Below, in pieces: positions 63,201 through 64,000 of a DNA stretch of 64,000 bases. Source of the DNA: Eleginops maclovinus (taxonomy: Eukaryota; Chordata; Actinopteri; Perciformes; Eleginopidae); the NCBI RefSeq assembly GCF_036324505.1, contig NC_086366.1, positions 12,335,927 through 12,399,926 on the forward strand. The letters run 5' to 3'. Below the pieces are notes generated by a model that was not told the DNA's origin, searched no databases, and saw nothing but the letters and a program-made list of their open reading frames with translations. Numbering within the stretch: the stretch's first letter is position 1; each line of letters opens with the position of its first letter. A program made the position numbers and the translations under genes.

Positions 63201-63928
63201 ATAAATGTGCTGATATGTATTCCATGTGTTCTTGTCAAAATGAAAACAGTGATACCATTTATAGATTATGAATAGAGATGTATTTCCCTGTGCGGAACAA
63301 AGAGTTTACTTACAGCTCCACGGTCTATGAAGAAGGTGTGGAGGTCCATGAACACCCGTCTGGTCTCTTTGGAGTTGGTCTGCTTGTAGAAGTCAGCATA
63401 GAGGTAGCACAGCTGAGGATAAAAGAAAGCAAACAAACAAAGTGAGCTGTAGGGTCTGTCAGGAGGCAGGAGAGCAGGAAATGAACACATTAAATATTGT
63501 GACAGCAGAGGGCCTTACCACAGGAGCAGGGTCGAACTGAGAGAAGACGTGGTGAAGGAACGCTGCGAGGTGGGCGGGACGAGACTTGAGCTGCTCGATG
63601 TTGTTAAAGCTGTTACACTGGCCGTTCGTCTGAAACCAAATTAATTTAAATTAAATTAAACAGTTTGCTCTCTTGTTATCTTTGATGATATCACATAGGA
63701 CACGAGCTTGAAGAAAAGGTTATTTGCCAAGTTAAGTGCAAGATTTAATTGAAATACTTTGAATATGCAAACTGTGGGAAGTATAATGATTGAAGTATAT
63801 GTTTAGATTGCTCTGTGGTAAAGTACCTGCTCCTGGTCTGAATCAAAATAGTCGTCCTCAGCTCCAATGATTTGCGAAACAAGGCGAGAGGAAGTGGGAC
63901 TGCTGACTGTGGTAGGAGACAGAGAGTC
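52560..63928 (-). CDS. arhgef12: Rho guanine nucleotide exchange factor 12 (LARG), 3' part of gene, 29 coding exons
   Basis: Exons in transcript order: 63928-63827, 63629-63519, 63412-63314, 62934-62892, 62603-62498, 61694-61557, 61425-61393, 60778-60664, 60549-60444, 60359-60156, 60085-59947, 59864-59832, 59732-59581, 59380-59234, 58997-58912, 58026-57901, 57700-57586, 56303-56203, 55998-55921, 55774-55699, 55604-55437, 54556-54469, 54376-54299, 54215-54121, 54033-53833, 53753-53517, 53089-52863, 52749-52674, 52570-52560 (TAG stop). All introns are GT-AG and phases agree; the total is 3,291 nt (1,096 residues plus stop). Order: RGS-like, linker, DH, PH, C-terminal tail. LARG activates RhoA downstream of G-alpha 12/13 at the plasma membrane. 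ARHGEF12 is preferred over ARHGEF11 because DH residues such as ELFYTERAHVR and NIAKYT match LARG rather than PDZ-RhoGEF as I recall them. The PDZ-encoding 5' exons are beyond the window. The a/b teleost paralog is undecided. Confidence 0.95.
54299..55998 (-). CDS. arhgef12: arhgef12 exons for the PH domain
   Basis: Exons 55998-55921, 55774-55699, 55604-55437, 54556-54469 and 54376-54299 (fragment residues about 653-814). Reading on from the DH helix are RLEDYQRRLDLSSL, NLDLTKRTMVHEGPLSWKVN, then the beta-strand pattern LYTLLLQDILVLLQKQDERL, FSPIIKLNTVLVRSVAT, FFVLSMSDNGAQIYELMAP and the C-terminal helix beginning with TWQRLITQRADAMK. In LARG the PH domain packs against the DH domain, contributes to RhoA contact and helps membrane association. 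A possible transposable element lies in the intron 54,557-55,436. Confidence 0.94.
54904..55347. mobile_element. Possible hAT-like non-autonomous element in an arhgef12 intron
   Basis: The left end reads CAGGGTTTTGTCTA with GCGCCCTC nearby; the reverse complement of the right end reads CAGGGGGTTTTCTA, also followed by GAGGGCGC. The inverted ends agree at most positions, but the 8-bp flanks (TTATTGAT and ATGATGGT) match at only four positions. It fills most of the 54,557-55,436 intron and has no coding capacity. Confidence 0.4.
56203..59380 (-). CDS. arhgef12: arhgef12 exons for the DH (Dbl homology, RhoGEF catalytic) domain
   Basis: Exons 59380-59234, 58997-58912, 58026-57901, 57700-57586 and 56303-56203 (fragment residues about 460-652); the domain begins at the end of the preceding exon (EIKRQEVIN). 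The three conserved regions of Dbl domains are visible: CR1 with ELFYTERAHVRMLRVLDHVF, the central FCSNQPFALEIIKTKQKKDS, and CR3 with LQLKDIIPVEMQRLTKYPLL. The final helix reads CCRKILNHVNQAVKESEDKQ. This domain catalyses GDP release from RhoA. No key residue appears altered and no stop interrupts the frame. The introns at 56,304-57,585 and 58,027-58,911 are the largest here. Confidence 0.95.
58491..58730. mobile_element. Truncated MITE-like fragment in an arhgef12 intron
   Basis: The sequence CTCCGGAAAAAATTAAGAGA followed by CCACT resembles a terminus I recognise as widespread in fish genomes. The matching inverted terminus is not found downstream, so the copy is truncated or decayed. A 10-bp perfect hairpin (arms 58673-58682 and 58687-58696) lies within. 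Confidence 0.4.
59581..61425 (-). CDS. arhgef12: arhgef12 exons for the linker between RGS-like and DH domains
   Basis: Seven exons (61425-61393, 60778-60664, 60549-60444, 60359-60156, 60085-59947, 59864-59832, 59732-59581), fragment residues about 200-460. Conserved pieces are TTMQYVIYTYMKHLGVRVKE, a basic lysine-rich stretch (KTEKEGEEKVKKPRFPSILG) and PRRPSR-like residues; the rest is serine/threonine-rich and acidic, as expected for a flexible regulatory linker. The last exon leads into the DH domain through DPPNWQQLVGREVLAGL. Two exons are only 33 nt long and in phase, so each could be skipped without a frameshift. The long 60,550-60,663 and 60,779-61,392 introns show no further exon. Confidence 0.92.
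61557..63928 (-). CDS. arhgef12: arhgef12 exons for the RGS-like (Galpha12/13-binding) domain
   Basis: Six exons (63928-63827, 63629-63519, 63412-63314, 62934-62892, 62603-62498, 61694-61557) encode fragment residues 1-199. The first ends in an acidic lead-in (IIGAEDDYFDSDQEQ) like the one before the LARG RGS-like domain. Then come SRPAHLAAFLHHVFSQFDPA, LCYLYADFYKQTNSKETRR and, at the end, QKRSMGLTVAEVELARLD, the helical core of this RGS family. In LARG this domain binds activated G-alpha 12/13 and transmits the receptor signal. I see no frameshift or stop. The 43-nt exon (62892-62934) is phase-shifting, so skipping it would break the frame. The 62,604-62,891 and 62,935-63,313 introns are AT-rich and unremarkable. 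Confidence 0.93.
61788..62146 (+). mobile_element. 5'-truncated LINE 3' end in an arhgef12 intron (antisense to the gene)
   Basis: A plus-strand frame ends in QLSDLITMGEFKSILKDKEQ and a stop at about 61910, which looks like the C-terminus of a fish non-LTR retrotransposon ORF. It is followed by a 3' UTR with GGCCAGGTCGCTCTTGAAAA, TTTTAATCTCAATGAGACTT and TACCTGGTTAAATAAAGG, a 3' tail I recognise from fish LINEs. It lies in the intron between the exons 62603-62498 and 61694-61557. The family is not assigned. Confidence 0.7.
62165..62371 (+). mobile_element. Second LINE-type 3' end fragment in the same intron
   Basis: The sequence ends in TGCTGTAACAAATGTTAATT followed by TCCCCGCTGTGGGACTTATA and the short tandem tail TTCTGATTCTG. 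This is characteristic of the 3' ends of fish LINEs, where the tail normally reads AATAAAGGATTCTGATTCTG. It is truncated at the 5' side and has no reading frame. Confidence 0.6.
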
Positions 63929-64000
63929 CTGGGGAAAAGACAGAGCACATGTCAAATTTGTGTCTTTAAAAATAATATATTTCTATTGAAACATTGATAA

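Overview
The window looks like nuclear DNA of a bony fish, probably a percomorph teleost. The evidence is a vertebrate-type multi-exon gene with short introns and GT-AG junctions, a degenerate Tc1-like transposon with long inverted repeats, hAT-type elements with 8-bp target duplications, truncated LINE 3' ends of the kind common in fish, and many (CA)n microsatellites. No bacterial or viral gene organisation is present. The species cannot be named from the sequence alone.

Layout. Positions 1 to about 34,000 are AT-rich non-coding DNA with no protein-coding gene that I can support. Named items there are very long or moderate dinucleotide repeats (3021-3240, 14026-14074, 20302-20336, 24241-24288), a 1,440-bp broken Tc1-like transposon (22764-24203), a 346-bp hAT-type MITE (29580-29925) and a roughly 300-bp terminal-inverted-repeat element (about 30982-31281). 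Positions 34,046-37,853 hold a cluster of good minus-strand splice donors and a TATA box. This could be the 5' end of a minus-strand gene. In tetrapods GRIK4 lies just downstream of ARHGEF12 in the same orientation, so a grik4 5' region is one possibility, but no receptor-coding exon was recognised. Positions 37,854 to about 51,100 are again non-coding. A 720-bp hAT-type element (51111-51830) lies just beyond the 3' end of the main gene.

Positions 52,560-63,928 on the minus strand carry 29 consecutive coding exons of arhgef12 (LARG, leukemia-associated RhoGEF). The joined exons give 3,291 nt, an exact multiple of three, encoding 1,096 residues and a TAG stop, with matching phase at every junction. 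They cover the RGS-like domain, the linker, the DH (RhoGEF) domain, the PH domain and the C-terminal tail. The N-terminal exons (PDZ domain and linker) lie beyond position 64,000. Known biology of the family: G-alpha 12/13 binds the RGS-like domain and the DH-PH unit then loads GTP onto RhoA. Two truncated LINE 3' ends, a possible hAT-like element and a MITE fragment sit in its introns.

Nothing in the window amounts to a new multi-gene system. The points most worth checking are the possible minus-strand promoter and exon cluster at 34-38 kb, the hAT element that may supply the arhgef12 polyadenylation signal, the tandem-acceptor (NAGNAG) exon, and several perfect hairpins.
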